From Paludibacteraceae bacterium (GTDB taxonomy: Bacteria > Bacteroidota > Bacteroidia > Bacteroidales > Paludibacteraceae), in contig JAFZPM010000043.1 in assembly GCA_017550335.1 (NCBI GenBank), positions 1-64,000 of the forward strand: a stretch of 64,000 nt of DNA. Direction: 5' to 3'. The position numbers and the translations under genes are program-made. Below, piece by piece: positions 18,492 to 27,708 of this stretch. Position 1 is the first letter of the stretch; every line of letters begins with the position of its first letter. The notes below the pieces were generated by a model. That model was not told where the DNA came from. It ran no database searches and saw only the letters and a list, made by a program, of their open reading frames with translations.

Positions 18492-18904
18492 GCCTGTTGG
18501 GTGATGTTGACGTTCCTTGAGCCGTCCGGCATTTCTTGGATGGAGACCCTGACTGCGTCAGATGGCAGGAGTTCCTCGATCATCTCCGGCCACTCCACGA
18601 AGCAGACGTTGCCGCTGTAGAAGTAATCCTCGTAACCGAAGTCGTAGGCCTCCTCCACTTTGTTGATGCGGTAGAAGTCGAAATGGTATATTGGTTGGCC
18701 CTTTCCGTCCGTATATTCGTTCACGATGGCGAAAGTGGGGCTATTCACGACGTCCGTGACGCCCAGTTCTTCGCAGATGGCGCGGATGAAGGTGGTTTTA
18801 CCAGCCCCCATCGAGCCGTAGAAGAGGAAAACCCGGCGGTCACCCATTTGGGCGATGAACTCTTTGGCGGATTCCCTTATGGAAGATAAATCATTTATTA
18901 CCAT
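18488..18904 (-). CDS. tsaE: tRNA N6-threonylcarbamoyladenosine biosynthesis ATPase TsaE
   Basis: A 138-aa ATPase. Walker A is YGSMGAGKTTFIRAI; SPTFAIVNEY and HFDFYRI are family signatures, and CFVEWPEMIEELLP closes the fold. TsaE works with TsaB and TsaD to make t6A37 in ANN-decoding tRNAs. It is coupled by a 4-nt overlap to the glycosyltransferase gene. Confidence 0.95.
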   Translation of the reverse strand: MVINDLSSIRESAKEFIAQMGDRRVFLFYGSMGAGKTTFIRAICEELGVTDVVNSPTFAIVNEYTDGKGQPIYHFDFYRINKVEEAYDFGYEDYFYSGNVCFVEWPEMIEELLPSDAVRVSIQEMPDGSRNVNITQQA

Positions 18905-18968
18905 TGCATTAGAAAGGGACTTAAAGCCCTATTGTTATATCTTATACAAACGACATGTACAACTTAGT

Positions 18969-21332
18969 TTAGTTGATCACCGCCATCTTCGTGACCATTT
19001 TGGAGCTTCCGTCAGGTTGTGCGGCGTAGATGAAGTAGATGCCCGTGTTCACCTTCCTGCCGTTCTTATCTTTGCCGTCCCACACGTAGACGCCGCCGTT
19101 GGAGTCTCCTTCATGGATGATTCTTCCCTCCGCGTCGGAGATGCGCACCTGACTGTTTTCCATCAGTCCCGTGATGGTGACAGGTCCGTTATAGTTTTCC
19201 CTGACAGGGTTAGGGTAGGCATAGACTTTGCTGTAGGACTCAGCCCCCTTGATTGCGTCGGTTTGGTAAAGGAAGAGTCCTGAGGAGGTGGTGATGTAGA
19301 GTTCGCCCGTCTCGTTGTTCAGGAAGAGATCCATGATGGCGTTCGAGGTGAACGGACAGTTCTCCGTGGTGAAATGGTGGATGGTCTCTTTCCCGTCTGC
19401 GGAAAGCAGGTACAGTCCGGTGGAGTTCGTTCCGACCCATTTTCTGTTGTTGCCGTCTATCACGATTGCGTTGATCTGTTCGTTTTCGAGCAGGTAATCG
19501 GCGTAGTTGGCGTTGTCTTCACGTGTTATCTTCACGCGGTCCACCCGGAAATCGCTGTCGAACATCTGGGATGCGTCAGGGACCAATAGGGGACCCTTGT
19601 CCGTTCCGATCCATATCACTCCGTCCATGTCTTCCGTGATGCAGCGGACTGTGGTAGGGATCAATGGGTGGGAGTCTTTGTCGTGGAAGGTGGAGCGGAA
19701 CACTTTCTTATCGTCTTTCCCGTCCAGGTCGGTGCCGTTCAGGTCGGCGCAGAAAACGCCGGTGCCATCCCTGTATTTGATCACCCATAAGTAACCTTTG
19801 CTATCGATGAATAGGTCTCTCAGACCGTTGGTGTTTTGTAATTGGGTGTAATCCAGTTGGTACCATTCGCGGTTGGGGGTGAGTATATGAACTGGATTAT
19901 GGGAAAGCATATTCAGTATCCAGAGGTTTCCGTTCTTGTCGAATTTGAGTCCATCGACCAGTGTATTACTACCATCCGCGGACAACGGGCTGTTGTTATT
20001 CGTGAAATGGTTGATGAGCCGTATGCCTTGGAATTCGAAGAGGCCCTTCCATGCGGCCACGAAGATATGGTCATTATCTTGGGGGTCTACGGCGATGTCG
20101 ATCACGTCAAGGAAGTGCCTGTTGTGGAGGATGGCTGTATCCATGCCATTTTCCGTGATGATGGACCAATGACCGTTTTCGAGGATTTGCACGATACCTG
20201 GGGTGTGCAATGGACGGTCGAATGGTCCGCCGCTACCCGTGAGGAGTTTGCTGTCTTGGAACTTGATGAAGGCGATTTCTCCGGAGATTGGTCCGTCCGG
20301 AATGTAATGGTTGATGAATCCGCCCTTTTCTCCATACTTTTGGATGATGGTCCGTCCGTCCGCTTGGTAGTCACAAATCCAATACGCTTTGCTTTGCGGG
20401 TCATAAAGCGTCTCGAGCACTGAGTCGGACTCGACCCTCGCGACCTGTTCGAAGTCAGCGTTGAAGGCAATCATGGAGTCGCTCTTCGAGATGATCAGTT
20501 GGTTGTCCACCGAGATATTGGTCCCCCGAGGGAGTGTCATGACCGTGGAGAGGGTGGAATCTCTCTTCAATAAAATATCTTCGGAGCGGAAAAGCAGTGA
20601 TTTATTGAAAGAGTACATCTTTGATATCGGGAGGATGTCACCCGTTTGTTGTAGGCTGTCCGCATTCTCTTCGTTCACGACTATTCCCTTTTCGATAGCC
20701 TTCTCTGAGAGGAGGTGGAAGGTTTGCCAACGGTTGAAATCAGCCAGGTTCTTATCCTTCTTAGCGGCGTAGCGGATTGTGTTCCCGGATTGTGCGTAGA
20801 TCGAGTCGTTATGGAAGACGATGTTTTCGACATTCACGTATGTTCCTTTCTCTCCCAGGATATATGTGTCGACGATTTCCGCCATCTCCACATCCAGGAC
20901 TGTGATGCCGAATCCGCATGCCAAGTAGGCGTATTTCCCGTCGATGGTGACGCCGTTCACCTTTTTGTTGCTCACTTCCGCGCGTTTGAGGTCGTTCACG
21001 TTGATGATCCGTGAGTTGGTCAGCAGGTCGATGTTGCAGTTTTCATAGATGATGACAAGTGTGTTTTGGGATTGGCAATAAGCGATCTTGGTGATATTAC
21101 CGTCCGTCAGGCCTGTCAGTTTCGTATAGGTCTCGATGCTCTCGTACTCTTTGTCTATGGAGAAGAGGTTACCGTCGCTCAGGGCATATATTTTATCCTT
21201 GGATTGGACCATGCTGCAGGCGTTGCTGTAGCTGAAGAAGGTCTTCCATCCCCCCATGGGCAATTGGGCGAAGCCTGATGATGCGCAGCAAATGGCGCAG
21301 GTGATCGCTAGTAGTCTTATTAGGTTTCTCAT
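18969..21332 (-). CDS. porZ: PorZ-like T9SS protein (beta-propeller with C-terminal sorting domain)
   Basis: 787 aa from Met at 21332, directly before a signal peptide (MRNLIRLLAITCAICCASS...FAQ). The upstream Met at 21356 is less likely. The protein is a run of propeller repeats (IYALSDGNLFSIDKE; GNLWILNMLSHNPVHILT; GVIWIGTDKGPLLVPD; NRKWVGTNSTGLYLL) and ends in a type A C-terminal sorting domain (VYAYPNPVRENY to YFIYAAQPDGSSKM). Architecture and length match PorZ, the surface protein that delivers anionic LPS to the T9SS attachment complex. Co-transcribed with rdgB (10-nt gap). Other two-component-regulator-propeller proteins remain an alternative. Confidence 0.82.
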   Translation of the reverse strand: MRNLIRLLAITCAICCASSGFAQLPMGGWKTFFSYSNACSMVQSKDKIYALSDGNLFSIDKEYESIETYTKLTGLTDGNITKIAYCQSQNTLVIIYENCNIDLLTNSRIINVNDLKRAEVSNKKVNGVTIDGKYAYLACGFGITVLDVEMAEIVDTYILGEKGTYVNVENIVFHNDSIYAQSGNTIRYAAKKDKNLADFNRWQTFHLLSEKAIEKGIVVNEENADSLQQTGDILPISKMYSFNKSLLFRSEDILLKRDSTLSTVMTLPRGTNISVDNQLIISKSDSMIAFNADFEQVARVESDSVLETLYDPQSKAYWICDYQADGRTIIQKYGEKGGFINHYIPDGPISGEIAFIKFQDSKLLTGSGGPFDRPLHTPGIVQILENGHWSIITENGMDTAILHNRHFLDVIDIAVDPQDNDHIFVAAWKGLFEFQGIRLINHFTNNNSPLSADGSNTLVDGLKFDKNGNLWILNMLSHNPVHILTPNREWYQLDYTQLQNTNGLRDLFIDSKGYLWVIKYRDGTGVFCADLNGTDLDGKDDKKVFRSTFHDKDSHPLIPTTVRCITEDMDGVIWIGTDKGPLLVPDASQMFDSDFRVDRVKITREDNANYADYLLENEQINAIVIDGNNRKWVGTNSTGLYLLSADGKETIHHFTTENCPFTSNAIMDLFLNNETGELYITTSSGLFLYQTDAIKGAESYSKVYAYPNPVRENYNGPVTITGLMENSQVRISDAEGRIIHEGDSNGGVYVWDGKDKNGRKVNTGIYFIYAAQPDGSSKMVTKMAVIN

Positions 21333-21342
21333 AATGAGATAG

Positions 21343-21924
21343 TTATTTTGTTCCACTTAAGAATTGTATGAGTTTCTCCGTCGCTCTTCCCCTATGGCTG
21401 ATTTGGTTCTTTTCGTCCATGGACAACTCTGCGAAGGAGCGGTCATAACCGTCCGGTTGGAAGACGGGGTCGTAGCCGAATCCGTTGGTTCCATGCCTTT
21501 CCGTCAGGATTGTACCGGCGACGATCCCCTCGAAGAAGTGTTCCTCCCCGTCGAGGATGAGCGAGATCACTGTCCTGAACCTGGCGCGGCGGTTCTCTTT
21601 CCCTTCGAGCTCCGCCAACAGTTTGTCTATGTTCGCCTCGGAGTCTTTCTCCGGTCCTGCGTACCTTGCTGAATAGACACCTGGCGCGCCGTCCAGCGCC
21701 TCCACCTCCAACCCCGTGTCGTCGGCGAAGCAGTCGCAGTGGAAATGGTCGTGCAGGTAATGTGACTTCTGCGCCGCGTTCCCTTGCAGCGTGTCGGATG
21801 TCTCAGGGATATCCTCCACACACCCGATTTCCGATAGCGTCCTGATCTCGAACAAACCGCTCAGTTTGTTCCTCACCTCATCCACCTTGTGAGGGTTGTT
21901 TGTCGCAAAGACTAATTGTTCCAT
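21343..21924 (-). CDS. rdgB: XTP/dITP diphosphatase (RdgB/HAM1)
   Basis: A 193-aa nucleotide-pool sanitiser that hydrolyses non-canonical purine triphosphates. Motifs: [17 protein letters not shown] (substrate loop), [22 protein letters not shown] (Asp general base and metal ligands), FGYDPVF and SHRGRA. It is the first gene of the apparent rdgB-porZ-tsaE-GT-helicase run. A minus-strand -7 element lies at 21945-21952. Confidence 0.96.
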   Translation of the reverse strand: MEQLVFATNNPHKVDEVRNKLSGLFEIRTLSEIGCVEDIPETSDTLQGNAAQKSHYLHDHFHCDCFADDTGLEVEALDGAPGVYSARYAGPEKDSEANIDKLLAELEGKENRRARFRTVISLILDGEEHFFEGIVAGTILTERHGTNGFGYDPVFQPDGYDRSFAELSMDEKNQISHRGRATEKLIQFLSGTK

Positions 21925-21944
21925 CTCTTCTGTTATTTACGATA

Positions 21945-21952
21945 CAAATCTA
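21945..21952 (-). promoter_or_regulatory. Probable -7 promoter element for rdgB
   Basis: On the minus strand it reads TAGATTTG, an exact TAnnTTTG match, 20 nt before the rdgB start. Confidence 0.6.
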
Positions 21953-22060
21953 CATAAAAATGTACGGAAAAAGGCGATTCCACCGCATGTTTTTTGCATT
22001 TGTAACGAAATTATCCGTTAAATGAAACATGCTTCACCCCTCCCCGATACGCATTGTTAT

Positions 22061-22172
22061 TACATTTGCAATGCAAAACGAAATGAATTTAATATTTCGT
22101 TGTCAGGAAACATTTATACTTTAAATAGGCGACCACAATCACTCTGTGAAGAGTTAGTTGTGGTTTTTTTTT
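22061..22172 (+). ncRNA. Candidate small RNA with promoter and terminator
   Basis: The 395-nt rdgB-rlmL gap contains a plus-strand -7 match (TACATTTG, 22061-22068) and a hairpin (AACGAAAT/ATTTCGTT about 22077-22101). It ends in a strong rho-independent terminator: ACCACAA at 22132-22138 pairs with TTGTGGT at 22158-22164, with a nested ACTC/GAGT and a nine-T run. No ORF fits. A transcript of about 100 nt is implied. I do not recognise the family, and no -33 element is obvious. Confidence 0.4.
22132..22172 (+). terminator. Rho-independent terminator in the rdgB-rlmL gap
   Basis: Stem ACCACAA/TTGTGGT with an inner ACTC/GAGT and a run of Ts. No protein gene lies upstream on this strand, so it must end a short transcript. 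Confidence 0.75.
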
Positions 22173-22284
22173 GTTTGTGGGGTGAGATCTATATTTTTAC
22201 GTGAAATAGGATCACTCATGAAACTTCTTTCCGTTGTAATCAATTATTAGCCGTCCACTATACGAAAACTATCATAATTCTTCG

Positions 22285-22292
22285 TATCTTTG
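22285..22292 (+). promoter_or_regulatory. -7 promoter element of the RlmL-like gene
   Basis: TATCTTTG, an exact TAnnTTTG match, 28 nt before the ATG at 22320. It places the transcription start near 22299 and rules out a start codon further upstream. Confidence 0.7.
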
Positions 22293-22319
22293 CGACGGCA
22301 CAAATATACAAATTTCGCG

Positions 22320-24008
22320 ATGGCAAATAATTTTGAAATGATCGCTAAGACCTTTCAAGGTTTGGAAGAGGTTCTGGCAAAGGAGTTGACAGAGATGGGA
22401 GCGGAGCAAGTCGAAATCATCACAAGGGGTGTTCGCTTCTATGGAGATAAGGAAATGATGTATAAGGCTAACTTCAGATGCCGCACGGCGCTGCGGATTC
22501 TTAAGCCTATCCATCAGTTCACCGCATCGGATGCGGATGAGGTCTACCAAATCATCAAGGCTATGGATTGGTCACAGTACCTGGACACGAAGAAGACCTT
22601 CGCCATCGACGCTGTGGTCCATTCCGAAAACTTCCGACACTCCAAGTTCCTCGCTTATAAAGCCAAGGATGCCATCGCCGACCATTTCATGGAGAAATAT
22701 AACGAAAGGCCTTCCGTCCGTATCAAAAACCCGGATGTGCAGTTGAACATACATGTCAATCAGGATGTTTGTACCCTTTCCTTGGATAGTTCCGGCGAAC
22801 CGCTCTTCATGAGGGGTTATAAGGTGGAGCAGACCGAGGCGCCTATCAATGAGGTGCTGGCCGCCGGCATGTTGCGCCTGGCGGGTTGGGAAGGCCAGTC
22901 CGACTTCATGGACCCTATGTGCGGGTCCGGTACCATCGCGATCGAAGCCGCCCTCATGGCTTTGAACATCGCTCCAGGTATCTATCGTAAGGGATTCGCT
23001 TTCGAGAAGTGGCCTGATTTCGACAAGGAGATGCTGGAGAACCTGTATGACGACGAATCCCAGGAAAGGGAATTCACCCATAAGATTTATGCTTCCGATA
23101 TCTCTTCCGCCGCTCTGCGTATCGCGACGGAGAACGTGAAGAGTGCGGGAATGTCTAAATACATCGAGTTGAAACACCAGCCGTTCCAAGGCTGCGAACG
23201 TCCTCAGAACGATACGATGGTGATGTTCAATCCTCCTTACGGTGAGCGACTGAAACCTTTCGAGATGGATAAACTCTACGAGGAGATCGGCTCCAAGCTG
23301 AAAAACGACTTCACGGATATGTCCGCATGGATCATCACCGTGCCTTGCGAGACGACCGACCACATCGGTCTGAGGCCGTCCGTGAAATACCACTTGCTCA
23401 ACGGCTCCATCGAATGCGAATTCAGGAAATACGAGATGTTCAAGGGACGCAGGAACGACTACCTCCGTGACCGTAACGAGGGTCGTACCTTCCCTTCCCA
23501 AGAGGAGGAAGATCGGTCAAGGAGATATTCTTCCCAAAACCCTGAGGAACGCAAGTTCAGCCCTGTCCGTGAGGACGGCTCATTCGTGAGGGTCGAGGAG
23601 GATACTTGGAACAGAAGCTCCAACAACGAGAACGAACAGAGCGAATACCAGCGCCGCAGACACGAGGCTTTCGAAAAGGAGAGGGAGTATCAGGAGAGGA
23701 AAAGCCAACGAGAGGCGGAATGGAACGAGCGTCGTTCCGAACGTCCGTACGACCGTAACCGATATGACCGTGAACGTGGTGACTTCCGTGGCGGTGAGGG
23801 TAGAAAAGAGTTCAGGAAACGTGAGGACCGCGGCGACGATGATTTCCGTGGCAGACCAAGATACGACCGGAACAGGGACGACGATAGACGTAGGGATTTC
23901 GGCGGACGTGATAACTTCAAGCGTCCTTTCAGACGTCGGGACGATGACGAGGACAATAGAGGAAACAGAAACTTCGGCGGTCGCAGAAGACGTGACGACG
24001 AAGAGTAG
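22320..24008 (+). CDS. THUMP-domain 23S rRNA (guanine-N2) methyltransferase, RlmL-like, with long charged tail
   Basis: 562 aa from ATG 22320, fixed by the promoter just upstream. Residues about 5-160 are a THUMP/ferredoxin-like RNA-binding part (FQGLEEVLAKELTEMGAEQV). The SAM-dependent core follows, with FMDPMCGSGTIAIEAALMA (motif I) and MFNPPYGERL (NPPY, the amino-methylation motif). The last ~160 residues are low-complexity and rich in Arg, Asp, Glu, Asn and Gly (for example DDDRRRDFGGRDNFKRPFRR), probably disordered and RNA-binding. The tail is much longer than in usual homologues (inference from the core length). Confidence 0.88.
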   Translation: MANNFEMIAKTFQGLEEVLAKELTEMGAEQVEIITRGVRFYGDKEMMYKANFRCRTALRILKPIHQFTASDADEVYQIIKAMDWSQYLDTKKTFAIDAVVHSENFRHSKFLAYKAKDAIADHFMEKYNERPSVRIKNPDVQLNIHVNQDVCTLSLDSSGEPLFMRGYKVEQTEAPINEVLAAGMLRLAGWEGQSDFMDPMCGSGTIAIEAALMALNIAPGIYRKGFAFEKWPDFDKEMLENLYDDESQEREFTHKIYASDISSAALRIATENVKSAGMSKYIELKHQPFQGCERPQNDTMVMFNPPYGERLKPFEMDKLYEEIGSKLKNDFTDMSAWIITVPCETTDHIGLRPSVKYHLLNGSIECEFRKYEMFKGRRNDYLRDRNEGRTFPSQEEEDRSRRYSSQNPEERKFSPVREDGSFVRVEEDTWNRSSNNENEQSEYQRRRHEAFEKEREYQERKSQREAEWNERRSERPYDRNRYDRERGDFRGGEGRKEFRKREDRGDDDFRGRPRYDRNRDDDRRRDFGGRDNFKRPFRRRDDDEDNRGNRNFGGRRRRDDEE

Positions 24009-24045
24009 AGATGCGGTGACCCCACATCTCCATAAAACATACGTT

Positions 24046-24077
24046 AAAAAGCATTGGGAAGAACCAATGCTTTTTTT
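24046..24077. terminator. Bidirectional terminator between rlmL-like and CYTH genes
   Basis: GCATTGG/CCAATGC stem flanked by A-run and T-run, with a 6-nt loop. It can end transcripts from both convergent genes. Confidence 0.85.
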
Positions 24078-24081
24078 ATGC

Positions 24082-24546
24082 TTATTTCCAAGAGGAATAG
24101 GGTTTCACAGCTAAGTTCGAGTTGGTGTAGCGCTTGTCAAGGGTCACTTCCTCCCCGATCCATTCGGGCTTTTCGAAGGTCTGCTCCTCCGATTTGAGTT
24201 CGATCTCAGCGACCACAAGTCCCTTGTTCTCTCCCAGGAATTCATCCACTTCCCATACGTTTCCTTTGTAAGGAATCTTATGCCGGTACTTCTCCACGCA
24301 AGGTGTCTTGGCCAGCGAGAAGAGCGCCTCGGCATCCTCCATCGGAATATCATACTCGATCTCGACGCGTGAGATGTTCTTCGCCTTGCCCTTGATGGTC
24401 AGTTTGGCCTTCTCTCCCTCGATGCGCACACGCACGGTGTTGCCGCCACGCTCGTTCAGATAGGCCTGCTTGTAGTATACGCCCTCCGCTAAGCCCCTCC
24501 AATCTTCGTTGCGCAACAAATATTTTCTCTCTATCTCGATATTCAT
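24082..24546 (-). CDS. CYTH domain protein (triphosphate tunnel metalloenzyme)
   Basis: A 154-aa single CYTH domain. The N-terminal signature EIERKYLL gives the ExExK metal/triphosphate-binding motif. Basic and acidic tunnel strands follow (VRVRIEGEKAKLTIKGKA, VEIEYDIPMEDAE, KIPYKGNVWEVDEFLG, VVAEIELKSEEQ). Bacterial single-domain members usually hydrolyse inorganic triphosphate; the real substrate here is unknown. It is the only minus-strand gene in this stretch and stands alone. Confidence 0.92.
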   Translation of the reverse strand: MNIEIERKYLLRNEDWRGLAEGVYYKQAYLNERGGNTVRVRIEGEKAKLTIKGKAKNISRVEIEYDIPMEDAEALFSLAKTPCVEKYRHKIPYKGNVWEVDEFLGENKGLVVAEIELKSEEQTFEKPEWIGEEVTLDKRYTNSNLAVKPYSSWK

Positions 24547-24604
24547 TTTGTCTTTTTTTGTCTATAATCGTTACGCGAATTTAATCTATTTCGCCACTAT
24601 TTTG

Positions 24605-24612
24605 TATTTTTG
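24605..24612 (+). promoter_or_regulatory. Probable -7 element before the glycosyltransferase/aro run
   Basis: TATTTTTG matches TAnnTTTG 27 nt before the ATG at 24640. Confidence 0.5.
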
Positions 24613-24639
24613 TCTGTTTAAAGTGAATACCCCGAAGAA

Positions 24640-25533
24640 ATGGAGTTATCCATCTGTATACCAGTTTATAATCAGGATGTCACGTCGCTTGTTCACGAGT
24701 TGCACCGGCAAGCGTCGCGTTCTTCATGCGTCTTTGAGATCCTGCTGATGGATGATGGCTCCACATCCTTCCTTGAGGAGAACGGTGCGCTCGATGCGCT
24801 GGAAGGGGTCCGTTACGTGCGGTTGCCGCAGAACGTGGGACGCTCCGCCATACGCAACAAGTTGGCGGATGAGGCACGGTATGAATACCTGATCTTCATG
24901 GATTGTGATGTACTCCCTCTTGACGATTCCTTTCTCGAACGTTATATCCGCGTGGAGGGGCACGATGTTGTGATGGGTGGTTACCATTACGGTGGGCAAC
25001 CCACGTCAGATAAGCATATCCTCCGCTGGAAATACGGCAAGGAGAGGGAGGAGAGAAGCGCCGAGGAGAGAAGCGTCCGACCGAACGACTCCTTCTCCAC
25101 ATTCAACTTCATGATAAGGAAGGCGCTCTTCGAACGAGTCCGTTTTGACGAATCGCTGAGGGGATACGGCCACGAAGATACCCTCTTCGGACTCTCCCTC
25201 AAGCGTGAAGGAATCTCCGTCACGCACATCGACAATGCTTTGTCGCACCTCAATTACGACGCTTCCGATGTGTTCCTGCAAAAGAGTTTGAATGCGGTCG
25301 CCAACCTCCAGGTCATCTGTCAAAGGTTGGGGTATGCCGAGGATCTGGCGGAGAGCATCCGGATATTGCGTTGCTTCAAGCGGATAGACCGTTTCGGCCT
25401 TCCAACCCTTTTCGCCAAGATTTATCCCTTGGTGCGTCCGTTGTGCGAAAAAAAGCTGTTGGGTAAACATCCTAGTTTGTTTATCTTTGATCTTTATAGA
25501 CTAATTTATTTATGCGTTTGTTCAAGAAATTAA
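24640..25533 (+). CDS. Glycosyltransferase family 2
   Basis: A 297-aa GT-A enzyme. Visible: SICIPVYNQDVTSLVHELHR (nucleotide-sugar binding), LLMDDGS, NVGRSAIRNKLADEA, the metal-binding FMDCDVLPLDD, and GYGHEDTLFGLSLKREG (catalytic region with the ED pair). Acceptor unknown. Its 3' end overlaps the next gene by 22 nt. Confidence 0.88.
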   Translation: MELSICIPVYNQDVTSLVHELHRQASRSSCVFEILLMDDGSTSFLEENGALDALEGVRYVRLPQNVGRSAIRNKLADEARYEYLIFMDCDVLPLDDSFLERYIRVEGHDVVMGGYHYGGQPTSDKHILRWKYGKEREERSAEERSVRPNDSFSTFNFMIRKALFERVRFDESLRGYGHEDTLFGLSLKREGISVTHIDNALSHLNYDASDVFLQKSLNAVANLQVICQRLGYAEDLAESIRILRCFKRIDRFGLPTLFAKIYPLVRPLCEKKLLGKHPSLFIFDLYRLIYLCVCSRN

Positions 25534-27704
25534 TATACATAGCCTTATGCTCCGTCTCATTGGTGGCGCAGGCGCAGATCAGCCACGGTGGATTGCCTCT
25601 GCCGAAGGATCTGGATGCGGGTCCGTGCTTGAGAAGCGGGTCGGAGATCGTGCGTATGCCTGCGTTTGATGTGGAGGAACTGCGCCGGGAGGACTCCTTG
25701 GCGGGTAACAATGTCGGAGGGATTCGTTTCGCCTACGCCTTTGACGTGGACTATACTCCTGAGAATTCGGGGGCCCGTTACCACTTGAAGGATGGCCGGG
25801 ACGTGTGGAGGCTCCATATCGTCTCCGAGGGGGCTTATTCCCTGAACCTTATCTTTGACGAATACCAGTTGGACGACTCTTCCCAACTCTTCATCTATAC
25901 GCCGGACCGTAGCGCCATATTGGGATCCTTCACCGCGGAGAACAACTCGGACTGCGGTGTGTTGGCGACCGCTCCCGTGCCTGGGGACGAGGTGGTCGTG
26001 GAGCTGATTACGCCTAGAAATAGCGGCAGTCGGCTGCGGGTCGGCAATGTTAACCATGATTACCGTGGACTGAAATACTTCCCTACGGCTGGCTCCTCAC
26101 AGGATTGTCAGGTGGATGTTTCCTGTAGGGGCATCCATGAACAGCAGTCCAGAAGCTCGGTGGTGATCATCGTGGCGGGAACCGAGTATTGCTCGGGTAC
26201 TATGTTGAACAACACGTCGAACGACGGTGTGCCGTTGCTGGTGACCGCCGCCCATTGTCTGTACAAGGAGATGGGTGAGGTGGACGAATCACGGGCGCAG
26301 AGGAGCGTCTTCTTCTTCAATTTCGAACGCCCGCATTGCCATGAGGAGATCACCGGCTCGCTGGAGATGAGTATATCGGGCGCCGATGTGGCTTTCTCCA
26401 GCACCTCTTCCGATGCTTTGGTGATGAAGCTGAGGAGGTGTCTCCCGATAGACTATCGGGTCTATTTCGCTGGTTGGAACGCCACCCGTGAGCTGGGTGC
26501 TGGCGCATACTCTTTCCACCATCCTAATTCTGACATGAGGAAGATATCGGAGGAGGAGGATACCCCTTATCTCGGGACCTTCTTGGTGGATGATATCTTC
26601 GACTCCAATATTCACTGGATTGTCGACCAGTGGGAGAGTGGGATCATGGAGGGTGGCTCGTCGGGTGCGGCCCTGTTCGACGCCAAGGACCTCGTCGTGG
26701 GCGCATTGTCGGGCGGAGACACGAAGGAGTCTTGCTATAGGCCAGGCTATGATGCGTTTTGGGCTTTCAGCGAGACGTGGGAAAGAGGCTTGAAGGACTG
26801 TCTCGACCCTACAGGCACTGGCCGTAACGTGTGTGAGGGAAAGGAAACCCACCTGTTCCCTTGTACCCGTGTAACCAACTGGAACGATGGCGAGAGCATC
26901 CACCGTGTCTCCAGTTATGAGCAATTCGCGGCGGGACATAATAACAAGGGCATCGTCGAGTATGCGGAGGAGTTCCACCTCCCCGAGAAGTCGTCCGTCC
27001 TCTATGGTGTCTACCTCGCCCCTTGGCAGGGGGTATACTCCGACAGGGATACTGTCTTGCTGAGGGTATACCGAGGCGATTCGTTGCCGGGAGAGGTGCT
27101 GTGCCAGGAGGCTATCGCCATAAGCAATACGGCTGTCGCTAGACGGTCGGGTGTGTTCGAGGAGAGAGAGGTTTCCCTATGGTCGATGCGGGACTGCTAT
27201 TACAGGCTTAAACAACCGCTGAGGGTCGATTCCTCCTTCTTCGTGGGCCTGAAACTGGTCTCCTCCCCTACAAACAAATTCGCGTTGTGCCACACGGAGG
27301 AGAAATTAGACGGAAAGAACACGGCATACTTCAAGGATGCGTCGGGATGGCACACCTTCGATTCCGCACATCCTTATTACAAGCAACCGACATCCCTCTA
27401 CATCGAGCCTGTGCTACAGGAGGGGGGATCCTCCGCCATTGCGGTGGATGACCATTTGGCGGATGGACCTGCATCCATCGCTGTGCCTAACCCTGTGGAG
27501 GATGTGGTCACTGTCCGTTTCCCTTCCTCCCGGACGGTTCTCTGTTATGAACTGGTTGACATGGCTGGCAGGTTGGCACGTAAGGTGCTTGTGGAAAAAT
27601 CCGCGGAGGAACTCTCCTTCCGCATGGATGTTCCGTCTGGTATTTACTTCCTACGGATGGTCTTTGAATCCTCTACGGAAACATTACGGTTGGTAAAGAA
27701 ATAG
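25512..27704 (+). CDS. Secreted trypsin-like serine protease with T9SS sorting domain
   Basis: A 730-aa protein. Signal peptide at 1-22 (LIYIALCSVSLVAQAQ). The N-terminal ~200 residues look like a pro-region or beta domain. The chymotrypsin-fold domain (about 205-430) has TAAHC (His248), a likely acid in SSDALVMKL (Asp301) and GGSSGAALF (Ser384), resembling lysyl-endopeptidase-like proteases of Bacteroidetes. The C-terminal ~75 residues (VPNPVEDVVTVRF to SGIYFLRMVF) are a type A T9SS sorting domain. It should therefore be secreted and anchored on the surface by the T9SS, consistent with a PorZ homologue nearby. Specificity cannot be read from sequence. Confidence 0.85.
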   Translation: MRLFKKLIYIALCSVSLVAQAQISHGGLPLPKDLDAGPCLRSGSEIVRMPAFDVEELRREDSLAGNNVGGIRFAYAFDVDYTPENSGARYHLKDGRDVWRLHIVSEGAYSLNLIFDEYQLDDSSQLFIYTPDRSAILGSFTAENNSDCGVLATAPVPGDEVVVELITPRNSGSRLRVGNVNHDYRGLKYFPTAGSSQDCQVDVSCRGIHEQQSRSSVVIIVAGTEYCSGTMLNNTSNDGVPLLVTAAHCLYKEMGEVDESRAQRSVFFFNFERPHCHEEITGSLEMSISGADVAFSSTSSDALVMKLRRCLPIDYRVYFAGWNATRELGAGAYSFHHPNSDMRKISEEEDTPYLGTFLVDDIFDSNIHWIVDQWESGIMEGGSSGAALFDAKDLVVGALSGGDTKESCYRPGYDAFWAFSETWERGLKDCLDPTGTGRNVCEGKETHLFPCTRVTNWNDGESIHRVSSYEQFAAGHNNKGIVEYAEEFHLPEKSSVLYGVYLAPWQGVYSDRDTVLLRVYRGDSLPGEVLCQEAIAISNTAVARRSGVFEEREVSLWSMRDCYYRLKQPLRVDSSFFVGLKLVSSPTNKFALCHTEEKLDGKNTAYFKDASGWHTFDSAHPYYKQPTSLYIEPVLQEGGSSAIAVDDHLADGPASIAVPNPVEDVVTVRFPSSRTVLCYELVDMAGRLARKVLVEKSAEELSFRMDVPSGIYFLRMVFESSTETLRLVKK

Positions 27705-27708
27705 TGTT

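Noticed and set aside
22572..23501. 309-codon minus-strand frame opposite the RlmL-like gene
   Set aside because: Antisense shadow; the plus strand holds the complete methyltransferase motifs.
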